From positions 34,056,204-34,120,203 of the forward strand of contig OX393554.1 in the NCBI GenBank assembly GCA_947650365.1: a stretch of 64,000 nt of DNA, read 5' to 3'. How positions within the stretch are numbered: the stretch's first letter is position 1; each line of letters opens with the position of its first letter. The notes beneath the pieces were generated by a model. That model saw only the letters and a list, made by a program, of their open reading frames with translations. It did no database searches and was not told the DNA's origin. This DNA is from Chamaelirium japonicum. Taxonomy: Eukaryota > Streptophyta > Magnoliopsida > Liliales > Melanthiaceae. The position numbers and the translations under genes were made by a program. This document shows positions 1 through 10,665 of this stretch, piece by piece.

Positions 1-146
1 TTTCAAATTTCACCATCGTCGATTAAATCCCAAACCCGGTTTTTCCACTGATTTCCCCCATTTTTTCCCGAACTTTTCGATTTTTGCCAAACTTTCCCAA
101 GTTTTACCCTCGTCGACTTATCGCCAAACCCAAACTTGGTGACTAT
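1..146 (-). mobile_element. MITE terminus, partial copy at window edge
   Basis: The sequence ends near position 146 with gactat preceded by accaaacttg-type sequence. Its reverse complement (TATAGTCACCAAGTTTGG) matches the terminal repeat of the MITE at 1096-1951, and the interior shares the same run of cccgaac/ttttcg motifs. I read it as one end of a second copy of that family, cut by the window edge. Confidence 0.45.
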
Positions 147-1095
147 ACCCACCTATTTCAGTTAAGTCCAACCCTCTTTAGTTGCAAGTTCGACAATGGG
201 ACTGTATTGTTCATTAGAAAAAGAGGGCTTTGTCAGGTCAAAAAGGAAAGGCACCAAAAATTCCCCTTTGGATAAGTCATTTAATCTTGATGCACGTGAG
301 CAATTCAAAAGTGAGATAGCAATGATGTTTTATTCCCGCAGGTTGCCTTTCCACTTTGCAAGAAACCCGCACTATGTGAGTTTGTACACTTTTGCAGCAA
401 ATAACATAATTTTGGGTTTCGTCCCTTCGGGTTAGGATGCCTTGAGAACAACATTGCTTCATAAAGAGAACCAATATTAAAAGGTTATTCAAGCCGATAA
501 AGGGGACATGGAAGGAAAAGGGAGCAAGTATTGTGACGGGTGGATGAAGGGATGCACAAAGAAGATCGCTAATCAATTTTATGGTGGTGACAAAAAGTGG
601 GCCTATTTTCTTGAGACATCAATTGTGAGGGTGGATACAAAGAAAAGTTCATTATTTTCAACCTCATCAAGGAAGCCATTTTGGAAGTTGGGCCTGAAAA
701 TGTGGTGCAAGTGATAACGAACAATGCACTGGTGTGAAAGTCTGACTGTATGCATGGGGAGTGTTTATATACTCATATATTTTGTACTACATGTGTAGTG
801 CATACCTTGAACCTTGCACTTAAGAACATGTGTAACTCAAAATACCAAAAGAAATGAGATCACATATAAAGAATGTCATTGGATTACAGAAGTTTCCAGG
901 GATGCCTTCGTGATTAGAAACTTCATCATGACACATTCTATGAGTTTGGCCATTTTTAATGAGTTCATGACTCTAAAGTTACTTACGATTTGTGAAACAT
1001 GGTTTCCCCCGGTGATTATCAAGCTTAAGAGATTAAATTTGATAAAGCAAGGTCTCCAAGCTACGGCCATTAGTTACAGATGGTCATCACATAAG

Positions 1096-1951
1096 CATAG
1101 TCACCGAGTTCGGGTTCGGCAATACGTTGGCAAGGGTAAAACTTAGGAAAGTTCGGCGAAAATCGGAAAGTTCGGAAAAAAAAACGGGTAAAAATCGAGA
1201 GAAAAAACGGGTTCAGGTTTTAATCGGTGAGGGTGAAATTTGAAAAAAAAAACTCGGTAAGTTTGGAGCCTTCAAAAGTCAAGTTTTTAGCCTACATTTA
1301 AACAAAAAAATTATTTCTAACACGACTTATAAAATGATAGGTCAACAACAAATCAAATAAGTTAATCATGCAACTATGCAAATGCAAATAACCAACAAAA
1401 CAACAACCCGACAAAGTAACATACTAAGTTACAAACATCATGATAAGTTGATAACAGCAGCACAAAAGAAAGTATTACAAAACTTAAGATGTCCATTGTC
1501 CAATAGTTACTAATCAAAATAGAATAGAAAATAGAAACTAAGCATCTCCATCGTGTTGTCGAGAGCATCCAATACCAAACTTGAATCATTATCCCTTGCT
1601 CCATTATCTTCATCCTCTATGAATTCAATGTCATCGGACTCGTCATCGGAAGAAAGTTGAATTTCAATGTCATCGGACTCGTCATCGGAAGAAAGTTGAA
1701 TTTCAATGTCATCGGACTCCTCATCGGAAGAAAGTTGAATTTCAATGTCACCGAACTCATCATCGATACAGTCACAAAGTTTAGCCAAAAAACGCATTTT
1801 TTAACCTTTCTTTTCAATAAAAATGGCAAAAAAACTGAGAATTTGGTAACATGTAAAAATCGGGAAAAAAAAAATGGTAACAAATTGATTGCTCATTAAG
1901 TTGCGTTTTAAACGAGTTTTTTTTCAAAAAACACCGAACTTTGTTACTATG
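1096..1951. mobile_element. hAT-type MITE nested in the hAT transposase remnant
   Basis: The ends are inverted: CATAGTCACCGAGTTCGG on the left and the complement of CATAGTAACAAAGTTCGG on the right. They are flanked by 8-bp target duplications CACATAAG (1088-1095) and CACATAAA (1952-1959), 7 of 8 identical. Eight-base duplications are typical of hAT elements. The 856-bp interior is AT-rich and contains a 39-bp tandem repeat (1630-1750). It splits the flanking transposase, so it inserted later. Confidence 0.75.
1630..1750 (-). repeat. 39-bp tandem repeat encoding an acidic 13-residue unit
   Basis: About three copies of a 39-bp unit lie inside the MITE. On the minus strand, within a 95-codon frame (1797-1510), it reads DDIEIQLSSDDES repeated. 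The unit is a multiple of three, so the frame is kept. Whether it is ever translated is unknown. Confidence 0.7.
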
Positions 1952-2998
1952 CACATAAAGAGGATGAAGTGGGGAAAGCATTGTTAGTGAAAGAAATCGT
2001 TATGAATGATACATGGTGGGACACATCTATTACATTTGCATTCACCAATCTGATTTATGACATGCTACAATTCGCTGATACGAACAATCCCGCTCTGCAC
2101 TTTATCTATGACTTGTGGGACTAAATGATTAAAAATGTGTAGATAGTCATATATCAACATGAAGAGAAAAAAGATGATGAGACTTCACCTTTCTATATGG
2201 TGGTGCATACTTTGCTTGTTGACCGATGGAACAAAAGTAGCACCCCACTTCATTACTTAGCATATTTATTGAATCCGAAGTAAATCGAAAATGTTAAATT
2301 ACAATATTCATTTTTCTTAGTCTTTAGATTTATAATCATATTATTTATATATATTAATATATAAATATCAATTTATGTTAGTATATTTTATAACAAGGAA
2401 TGGCTAATTGAGACTCCAAATAGGGTTTCTCCCTATAAAGATATGGAGATTGTAAAATAAATAAACAAATGCCTAAAGAGATATTTTCCAAATGTAAAGG
2501 AGCGACAAATGGTCAGTCTCGAATATGCTAGTTTTCGGGAGCTATTGATGTGTTTAGTAGTTTACCACATTTGATTTGTTGCATGATAGAGGAGCATTGG
2601 ACCCAAGCATGTTGGTTGGTACATGGAATGTCGGTGCTATGCTTCAAGATTATGCTTTGAAGCTACTCAGGCACCCTTACTCATCTTTAAGTTGTGAGAG
2701 GAATCGAAGCACTTACTCATTTATTCACACAATGAAGAACAAGATACAACCGCATTGGGCGGAAGATTTCATGTTCGTACACACTAATCTTCGTCTTCTA
2801 TCAAGGAAGAGTGCCACTACTCGAAGGGAGAAACAAAGATATCGGATGTTGGAGGATATGAGTTCAATCAATTTGATGGTGCCAGCGTGCTGTGAATCTC
2901 TCACTTGATAAACCCAATGTGGAGGCCATGCTTTTCACCGATGAAGCCAATGATGCTAATGATGATGTTGCAACTGGGGGCCTTGTAACAAAATGAAT

Positions 2999-4539
2999 TC
3001 TTGAAGAGAACTTGTTTTTTTTTTTTTTTTTTTGCTTTCATGGTTTGCTTTATTTTGCTTTATGTTGGAGGCTTGGAGTAGATGATATAATCTATATTGA
3101 TGTCATTTCATCATAAAGGATGGTTAATACCATTGTATGCAACATTGGCATTGATGTCATTATAACATCTTAATGACACTAGAATTGATGTTTTTATTAA
3201 TATTTTTAACAAAAAAATAGTACTATATAGGTATAAATATATAGATATATATATATATATATGAATATTTATTCAGGTATCCAGTATCCCCAATGTATCC
3301 TATCCTAATTTTTAAAAATTATCGTATCAGTGTATTCATATGATGTCGTATTTGTATCCATACTTCACAGGTCAACACTTACTTTATCTTTAATTATCAA
3401 GCATCACATGCTTGTGCTTGGTCTTGAAATATTTTAGCATTTTGTGTTAAATGCTTGCAATTGAAATTGGGTTCAATTAAATCTTATGTTTTGCATTACT
3501 AAGGCGAAAAATTGTTCTCTCTTGAAAGCAAGAGCAGTAAGAAGTCATGGTGGTCAAGAGTGTGGGAATGACCCCTAAAATAACAATTTAGCATAGGATT
3601 GTATGTCTCTTCATAATGCCTCAAGTTATATCTTTTGCAAGCTGCCAAGCTTCAAGTCACTATATGTATCAATCAACTACATTTAGTTATTGCACCGATT
3701 TATTCCTAACTACATTTTTATGTTGTATACCTCATACAGACTCTCCATGTTTGGTCAAAAAGAATGACCTCGACCCTTGATTTCCTTCAATAAACAAATA
3801 TGGGTCAATTTTCACTACTTCATAACAATTGGGTTCTTCCTTCTTGGAGATTTCCCGCATTAAAGTATAGTAATGCAGGGATAGGCATTCTCCTATTTGA
3901 CTCGTAATTAGTACCATAGAAAGGAATGTATTTTCTTATATCGAACGTGGCTTTCTTCCCTCTTCCTCTTTAATCTAGCCTAGTCTAAGGCATGGAATCA
4001 AATGTCGAAAATTTTCCAACGAAATCAGCAAAATGTTTTTTTTTTTAAGGGTCCACCATAGAAATTGGCCGGATTTTTAATAGTACCAAATTTTTGTCCA
4101 ACATAACAAAATGTTGGTCGAAATGACCAGCATCTAACCGAAATCCGACATTGTCCTTTTTTCCTAGACAAATCCACTAATTTTTTAAAACTTTTTTAGT
4201 AAAATTTTATACGAAATTACATTTTTCCTCAATTCCGAATTTTTCATAACAAACAACATTTTACTGACATTTGACCTGGAATCGATGAAATTTGACCCAA
4301 ATCCAAAATCTTTTCTTAAAAAATACAAATTTTCCACCGACATTTAACCGAAATCCGAAAACTTTCCCCTTTTTTTTCCTAACCGAAGCCGGCATGGAAA
4401 TCAATCGACATTTAAAACCTTGGTCTAGGGTAATCATGAAAAAGGGGGGGGAGGGGGAGAACGCCTGTTTGCATCGGCGATTCAAGATCGGATGTATGCG
4501 ATGATGAAACTACAAGAGGAAGGGAGGGGTAGAGCTTAC
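2999..4539. other. AT-rich non-coding stretch
   Basis: No gene was recognised. It holds a poly-T run (3017-3033) and a short (AT)n near 3239-3262. Around 4110-4410 there are short repeats of the type ccgacattt/aaatccgaaa, probably decayed transposon DNA. If CIB22 continues leftwards, this lies in its first intron. Confidence 0.5.
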
Positions 4540-4668
4540 GTCTTGGTAGAAGATGTGGCGGTGTACGGCCCAGTCGAGGGCGTCCTTGAGAGCTCTGCGG
4601 TACAGGATCCGCACCCGTTCCTTCTGCGCCGCCCGCCGCGCGAGATAGCCGGCCGTGCTGACGCTCAT
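4540..4668 (-). CDS. CIB22: NADH:ubiquinone oxidoreductase B22/NDUFB9-like subunit, first coding exon
   Basis: A 43-codon exon starts at ATG 4668-4666 and ends at a strong GTAAGC donor (4539-4534). It reads MSVSTAGYLARRAAQKERVR, followed by ILYRRALKDALDWAVHRHIF and YQD. This matches the N-terminus of plant complex I subunit B22 (LYR family); the LYR motif is at residues 22-24. The protein is an accessory subunit of the mitochondrial membrane arm that binds acyl carrier protein (family knowledge). I did not find the next exon (expected to continue with a DLREKF-type segment) anywhere on the minus strand to the left. The rest is therefore beyond position 1, after an intron of more than 4.5 kb, or has been lost. 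The exon itself shows no damage. Confidence 0.8.
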
Positions 4669-5510
4669 GTCTGCCGCCCCTCCTCGCTGTCAATACCGCC
4701 GCCCCTGTCCCCCCTTTGCCCTGCTGCTCCGCCGGTCTCTCCAAGTGCTCCACCAGTGAGAGAGGGTCTATCGGGTGTTATGGGATCCGGCCCGCCCGAA
4801 GCTGGGGCACCCTGGGTTCGATTACATAAAGTGGGCCTACATGGGCCGCATGGGTTATGTACACCGTCTTTTTGATTAGCGTCGTAGATCTGATCGGATG
4901 TAATCATGTTTTGGTCTGGTCAGACCGTCTCAAATCGTACCAGTGCCAAAAGGTATGGTTCAAGTAGAGTATAGGCCAATTTTCCAAAAAAAGGGTAAAG
5001 TATGGGCCTAGCCTACCTGTATAGAGGTCGGTTGGATGAATCGGATAACCTTTTTCTTTGTGATAGTTTAACTTGGGCCTCGGTTCTGTAAATACTCGGG
5101 CGTGGCTCCCCTCTCCAACCCTAACATCATTCTCTCTCTCGGAGCTGTCCCATCATCTCTGAGGATCCGAGCAGAGAACTAGGTCAAGGAGCGAAACGAT
5201 CACACCTCCGCAATCCCCTTTGGTGTGCACCATCTCTCTCGCGTGCGCGGTATATACTCCCATGGTAACATGTGTGTTTGATCCAATCTCTAGCAAAGTT
5301 CATTATGATAGGTGGCTCGGTTTTCAATATCAATCTCTCGCAACCGTTGTCTATAGTCGACTCATTCTAACACATTTCCTCCTCATCAAGACTAGTTTTT
5401 GGGTCCCTTGGGAAGGGAACAACTTCAGCAAGAAGCATGCCAAATCATAGTTCATTCATAATAGAATTTGGATTGATGTGGAGGGTTTTCCTTTGAATGA
5501 AAGTGGCCGG
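4669..5510. promoter_or_regulatory. putative upstream region of CIB22, no further gene
   Basis: The GC-rich stretch 4669-4760 (ccgccgcccc, ctctccaag) looks like a 5' leader for the minus-strand CIB22 exon. Beyond it, 4780-5500 contains no recognisable coding sequence. A plus-strand stretch near 5085-5200 (taaatactcggg, ctctctctcgg) resembles a transcription-start region, but no product could be assigned. Confidence 0.3.
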
Positions 5511-7426
5511 TGTAGGCGCAGAAAAAGATCAGGGTCGTCTTTATTGCGAACACACGAGATTACAAAGTGCCGGGGCCCGGGGGCTCGAGGGTGATGAGCT
5601 GGGTGCGGCGAATATTGATCAGGAGATTGTGGGAGAGATCCTCTGGAGGGTCCCTTTAATCCGCGTCTCCACGTGGTATTCGTGCGAGAGCTCTGAAGGG
5701 GTTGCCCAGGACAGAGGTCTTTACAGGGTGAGGGTTTTTTGAGAGGCTAAGGAGTATCCGCCGTTGCTTTTGTCCCTTCCGTGCTTCGCGCTTTCTCGGC
5801 TAGGGGTTTTTTTTTTGGCTTCGTTGCTCGGTCTTCGTGTCTTCCTCGATCCTTGCTTGACATCGGCGTCCTTGACCGTCGGTTCGCGGCGTCGGTCGTG
5901 CTTTTGGCGTCGGCTTTGGCTTTTGGCTTTCGGCTTTGGCTTGGCTTTGGCGTGGCTCTGGCTTTTGTTTTGCTTTGGCACTTGCGCTTGGACGTAGACG
6001 GGGGGAGACTTGCGATGTTTTCGTTCTTCTGGACTTCGCGTCGTATCAGCTAGAACGTGCAGTGCTTTTGCTCGTGACCGGCGTAGTCGCTTGGCTTTAG
6101 CACTTGCGTTGCTTTGGCGCGGGCTTTTACCGGGGCTTTTGCTTTGGCTTCTTGCGTGGGCTTAGGCTTCGGCGTCGACTCGGTCTTCTTCTCGAACGAC
6201 GGTGGCTACTTCTTCAACGCTTCTAGTTTCCTCGACGATTTAGGTATCGGCTAGACTTTTCTTCTCCTCCGGGCTTCTTTGGCGTGATCGGATTCGAAGG
6301 GTTCCTTTGAAGACGGCGGGGGTGGCACCGATCTCCGTGTGACGGTTGTAGCATCGGCTTTGCTTTGAAGACGACGGGTGTGGCGACGCTTCGGGTATTC
6401 CTCTCCAAGCTTTCTTCTTCGTGGTTGGAGTGGATGTTTGTCGAAGGCGACGGGTGATGACGCTTCGGTTTTCTTCTCCGGGCTTTTGGGCTTGATCGGA
6501 GTCGAAGGCTTGTTGGAGATGACAGGGTGGTGCCGCTCCAATCTTCTTCTCCAGCCTTTGCTTCTGACGTCTTCGGAGTCGAAGGGTTCTTCTTCTTCGA
6601 GCTTTCTTCTTCGTGCACGGAGTCAAAGGCTTGATCTTCTTGTGCAAGGGTCTTCATGTTGATGAGGGTTTTCAATGGACTAAGCCGGTCCCGAAGGGAT
6701 AAGCTTGCCCGTGCCTCGTGAAGCCTTGGGTCGATGAAAAGCGCGTCTCCTCTTCTGCAGAGCTTCCTCGCTTTGTCTTTAGTTTGCGGCTTTTTCGACA
6801 CCTTGAGCCTTCTCTCTCCCCCTCTATTTATAGGCGAAGGGGGGAGGGGAGAGATATGTGAAGTTTAATTTTAAATCCCTTTAATATCTCCCCCATAATT
6901 ACCCAAGATTTATTCTTCAATTGAAGAGAGGAATAAACTTTTATTTGCTTTCCTTTTCCGGCGGGGTAATTATGGCTGAATCTTGCACATGAAATCGATG
7001 GCGACCCAGCTCTTTTCTTGTCCGTCGGATCGAGGGATCGGCACAGATCCACGCGTAAGTAGACGTCATACGCAACCTCCCCCCGCGCATGGCGGTCTTT
7101 CTTTCCTTTTTCTTCCTTTCTTTCCTTTTCTTTCTTTCTTTTCTTTCCTTTTCTTTCTTTCTTTTCTTTCCTCTTTCTTTTCCTTGCATGGCCGGCCACC
7201 CCCTACCCGTGGGTAGGGGGCTCGAGTTTCAATAATGGGGCCGGGTGGGCCCCACTTGGGGATGGGCCCACCCGGCCTCTTGTTAGGTGTAGGTCGGGTC
7301 CGGTGTCCCCCTGTGAGTCGGAGCATGCGAATCGAGTTCGGGTCCGGGTCCGAGTGTATGTCGGGTTTGCCTCCGCATAGGTGCGTGCGAGTCGGGTTCG
7401 GGTTAGACACAATTTGTGTGTCTACA
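5511..7426 (+). mobile_element. solo LTR, 1.9 kb
   Basis: The segment starts TGTAGGCGCAGA and ends GTGTGTCTACA, the TG...CA form of plant LTRs. It is flanked by GCCGG (5506-5510) and GCCGA (7427-7431), a 4-of-5 target duplication. A TATA-box-like CTATTTATAGG lies near 6824 on the plus strand. No internal retroelement coding follows and no second copy is present, so it is best read as a solo LTR left by recombination. Its interior has imperfect ggcttttg/cttcggg repeats and many spurious frames. Confidence 0.6.
7093..7185. repeat. pyrimidine-rich (CTTT)n tract in the solo LTR
   Basis: Irregular tttctttcctt repeats form an almost pure polypyrimidine strand. On the minus strand this yields meaningless Lys/Glu-rich frames. 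Confidence 0.8.
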
Positions 7427-7431
7427 GCCGA

Positions 7432-8640
7432 TGAAGGAGAGGACCTTTGGTCTGATGTCATGGATGTTAGCATAGAATTTCTTCACCACTATAGGGTAGG
7501 CAATGTCACTTGGCTCCAGCAGTATGTTCTGCCTAAGGGTTGCAAAAATCTCACCCAGGCCCTAATTGACGAAGTCTCTGATGAGTACTTGACATTCGAT
7601 AGCGATCGACCTGATGTTAAAAATCTAGTGGAAGATGAGTTGTACCATCGGATTATGTAGTGGTATGCATGCCTTGTCATAGGCTCGGTAGATGACATAT
7701 GCCACTTAGTATATTGTCAATATGTTCTTCTATTGTTCGTTCATTTTTGTACCTCCTCTGCTTCTATACATCTGGCATTAGTCCTCCAACTATATTCTCT
7801 ATCATTGGCTCTCTGTACGCAATCTCTAGGACATTAACCATAAAAATATTTTGTTTGACACGACCTTCATGTCCCTCTTTATAAGATATCGAGGTATCTC
7901 CATAATGTTTAGCCATTTACCGGGAGTACACTTTTCCTCTTGACTCTCTGGTTGTGGTCAAATACTCTCTTGTGACCCGGGAAGTATAATTGCAAACTAG
8001 AGACCTAAAGATACTTTAGCCAAATCTAGAGAGGTCTAGACAAGATTTGGAAGATGCATAGCTCAATCCGCAAACCAAGGAACCACAAGAAGGAAACATG
8101 TTCGAATCAAACACTTACCTTTGTGGACCTACCACCAAACAAACCAAGATAACCAAAAGAAAATAAAATAGAAAAATATATCTTGAGTTCAAAAGATGAA
8201 GGACCAAACAAGAGACATGTGTCTTGAAAGATGAGAACACACAATATGGAGCAAAAAAACTCTCAGATAGAGGGGTCGGCAAGGAGATCCTTGCACACAA
8301 AATGGAAAAGAAAGAACACAAGTATAAAAATTGACAAGAAAGCACGTAGGGTAAGGGTGAAAAAACTCCTGGCTCAATTGGATTGGAAGTGAGCGAATTG
8401 AGAACCAGGAGAAGTATTTATAGAAAACCTTGACCTAACAACACCGAATGAGTGTTCGGATCGCATCGGACGAGTGTTTGGACCCTAGACTCAACAATCA
8501 CCCAAAAACACCTTAAGGGTCTGAATGCAGGACAGAATGACATGTTCATTTTTTTTTTTTTTTTGTTCTAGCCAAAATGGACGGTTAGAATCGGCTAAGT
8601 TCGTCCAAACAAGTGCTCAAATCGGATACCCTGAGTGTCC
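7432..8640. other. unidentified sequence, possibly an old LTR fragment
   Basis: A frame continues from the solo LTR to 7660 (segment reading VSIEFLHHYRVGNVTWLQQY) but matches no family I recognise. Around 8411-8426 the minus strand has a TATA-like TCTATAAATAC box with repeat-like flanks (ccgaatgagtgttcgg, ggacgagtgtttgg), as seen in LTR fragments. No gene can be supported. Confidence 0.3.
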
Positions 8641-8644
8641 GAAT

Positions 8645-9690
8645 GAAAGTTTGAACGATGTAGGTGAAACACATAGAAAAATTACAGCACTCTTGTTGAA
8701 AAATTTAAGTGTAACTCTACACAGAAGCCAATTAAAACCTTCCAGGCATGGCTCCCCTTCAAGACATAATCCTAAGCATGAATGTACCAATGGAAATGCG
8801 AAACGTACTGTAAATGCAAAGGAAGCTCGGAGAACTAAATACATACAATATTTACGTTTTTTTTCTTCAGAATATGCACGTTTTTATGGATTTTCATTCA
8901 TGTTTGCAAAAAGTTTGAACCATCTAGGTGAAACACATAAAAAAATTATAACACTCTTGTTGAAAATTTTTAAGTGTAACTCTACACGGAAGCTACTTGA
9001 AACCTCCCAGGCATGACCCCCTTCAAGACATAATCCTAAGCATGAATGTATCGATGGAAATGCGAAACGTGCTGTAAATACAAAGGAAGCTCGAAGAACT
9101 AAATACAAACCAATATTTAAATTTTTTTCTTTAGAATATGCATATTTTTATGGATTTTCATTCATGTTTTTAAAAAGTTTGAACAATCTAGGTGAAACAC
9201 AGAGAAAAATTACAGTACTCTTGCTTAAAATTTTAAGTGTAACTCTACACGGAAACCACTTGAAACCTCCCAGGCATACCCCCCCCCCCCCCCCCGCTCC
9301 CCTCAAGACATAATCCTAAGCATGAATGTACCGATAGAAATGCGAAACGTGCTGTAAATGCAAAGGAAGCTCATAGAACTAAATACAGACGAATATTTTA
9401 TTTTTTTTCTTCAAAATATGCACATTTTTATGGATTTTCATTCATGTTATTAAAAAGTCCGAACGATCTAGGTAAAAAACAGAGAAAAATTACAGTATTC
9501 TTGTTGAAAAAATTAAGTATAACTCTACACGGAAGCCACTTAAAACCTCCCAGGCATGGCCCACCTTCAAGACATAATCCTAAGCATGAATGTACCAATG
9601 AAAATGCGAAACGTGCTATAAATGCAAAGGAAGCTCGGAGAACTAAATACAGACGAATATTTTAATTTTTTTCTTCAGAATATGCAAATT
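8645..9690. repeat. tandem array, four copies of a 264-280 bp unit
   Basis: Four successive copies begin with gaacnatctaggtgaaacaca at about 8653, 8917, 9181 and 9461. Each continues through taagtgtaactctacac, ccaggcatg, gacataatcctaagcatgaatgta and gaaatgcgaaacgtgctgtaaa to agaactaaatacaa. The spacing is 264, 264 and 280 bp. Copy 3 contains a poly-C run (about 9279-9295) that accounts for its extra length. No coding potential is conserved between copies. Confidence 0.85.
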
Positions 9691-9703
9691 TTTATGATTT
9701 TCA

Positions 9704-9765
9704 CCCCCCCCCCCCCCCCCCCCCAACACACACACACACACACGCACACACACACACACACACAC
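9704..9765. repeat. poly-C and (CA)n microsatellite
   Basis: A run of about 20 C is followed by (CA)n with occasional CG. Confidence 0.9.
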
Positions 9766-9861
9766 TGTGTCTCATCTTGATCCTACTAACATGTTAACAA
9801 CATAACATATGGTCCCTCGCACAAAATCCAACTCTCTACCTACTAAAGAGTCAAAAGGTAA

Positions 9862-10490
9862 AGGGTGGGTTTATATACAACCCATGAAATACCTTAGGAA
9901 GCCCTACCTTGAATTTGAAAAAAATACCCAACGTATCCCCAATCATCCATGCTCTTATGCTAAGGGCAACCGATACACTACCACTGTCACTGTGCAGGTC
10001 GCTACCCGCCTCCACCTCCGGCAACCCACCATCGCCATCTCCTTCCTCCTCCTCCTTCCACTTACTCTTCTCCTCCTTCTTCTCTTTCTCCCCTTTCTTT
10101 CTTTCCTTTTTCCTCCTCTTTCCCCTCTTATTCCTCCTCCTCATTTTGTAAATCACAGCATTTGACCATTTCAGATTGAGTACACCTTCTGTGCATTCAG
10201 TTATGGACAGTCGAACATATCTGTAGAATATTCGGTCATTGACTTAAAATGGCCGAATGTCACAATTTCCAAGAAGAAGAGAAAAAAGAAGGGAGATAGT
10301 AGGAAAAGGATGAGATAGGGGAGGAGAAAGAAGAAGGGAAGGAGGATGAGCAAGAGGAGAAAGGAGACATGACAGTGGTGGTGGGTTACCGGGGTGAGGA
10401 AAATGGAGGGGTGGCCTTTAGATGTTTAGGTTGAAGCTGCCTAAGGTATTTCCTGGGCTGTAGACACTAGACAGAGTCATAGACCCACCC
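9862..10490. mobile_element. possible inverted-repeat element upstream of ARC6
   Basis: The left end reads GGGTGGGTTTATA and continues to ccttaggaagccc. The right end reads gcctaaggtatttcctgggc and ends ATAGACCCACCC, an imperfect inverse of the left. The interior is pyrimidine-rich (10020-10150) and then purine-rich (10265-10350), also mutually inverse. No clean target duplication was found. The element ends about 175 bp before the ARC6 start codon, so it borders the promoter or leader. Confidence 0.4.
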
Positions 10491-10568
10491 AGGGGCAAAA
10501 CCAAAGGGTTCGTCTTTAAACCCCCCCCCCCCCTCCTCGCCTCCAAACCCAAACAAAGCTCATGGTTT

Positions 10569-10665
10569 GAGAGAGAGAGAGAGAGGGCATCTGGTTAGTG
10601 AGAGAGAGGGAGATGGAGGCATCCGGCTAGTGAGAGAGTGGAGCTTCGGAGCTCTCCTCCCCGAA
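10569..10665 (+). promoter_or_regulatory. GA-rich leader of ARC6
   Basis: Gagaga and gtgagagagagg repeats immediately precede the ATG at 10666. GA-rich leaders are common in plant 5' UTRs. An earlier in-frame ATG at 10567 would add 33 residues, but the conserved MEALQHVG start favours 10666. No TATA box was assigned with confidence. Confidence 0.4.

Larger units (their letters stand above)
508..2995 (+). pseudogene. decayed hAT-superfamily transposase
   Basis: Several broken reading frames in order resemble a plant hAT transposase. Near 690-720 the frame reads VVQVITNNA, like the DUF659 region. Near 795-835 it reads CVVHTLNLALKN. Around 2040-2280 a frame reads ALHFIYDLWD then SSTPLHYLAYLLNP. 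At 2576-2908 a 110-codon frame carries the hAT dimerisation motif (ALKLLRHPYSSLSCERN, then FVHTNLRLLSRK). Stops and frame changes separate the blocks, and a MITE at 1096-1951 splits them. The catalytic core cannot be reconstructed as an intact frame, so it is inactive. No terminal repeats of the parent transposon were identified. Confidence 0.75.

Noticed and set aside
7066..7473. 135-codon Lys/Glu-rich frame
   Set aside because: Translation of the (CTTT)n tract in the solo LTR.
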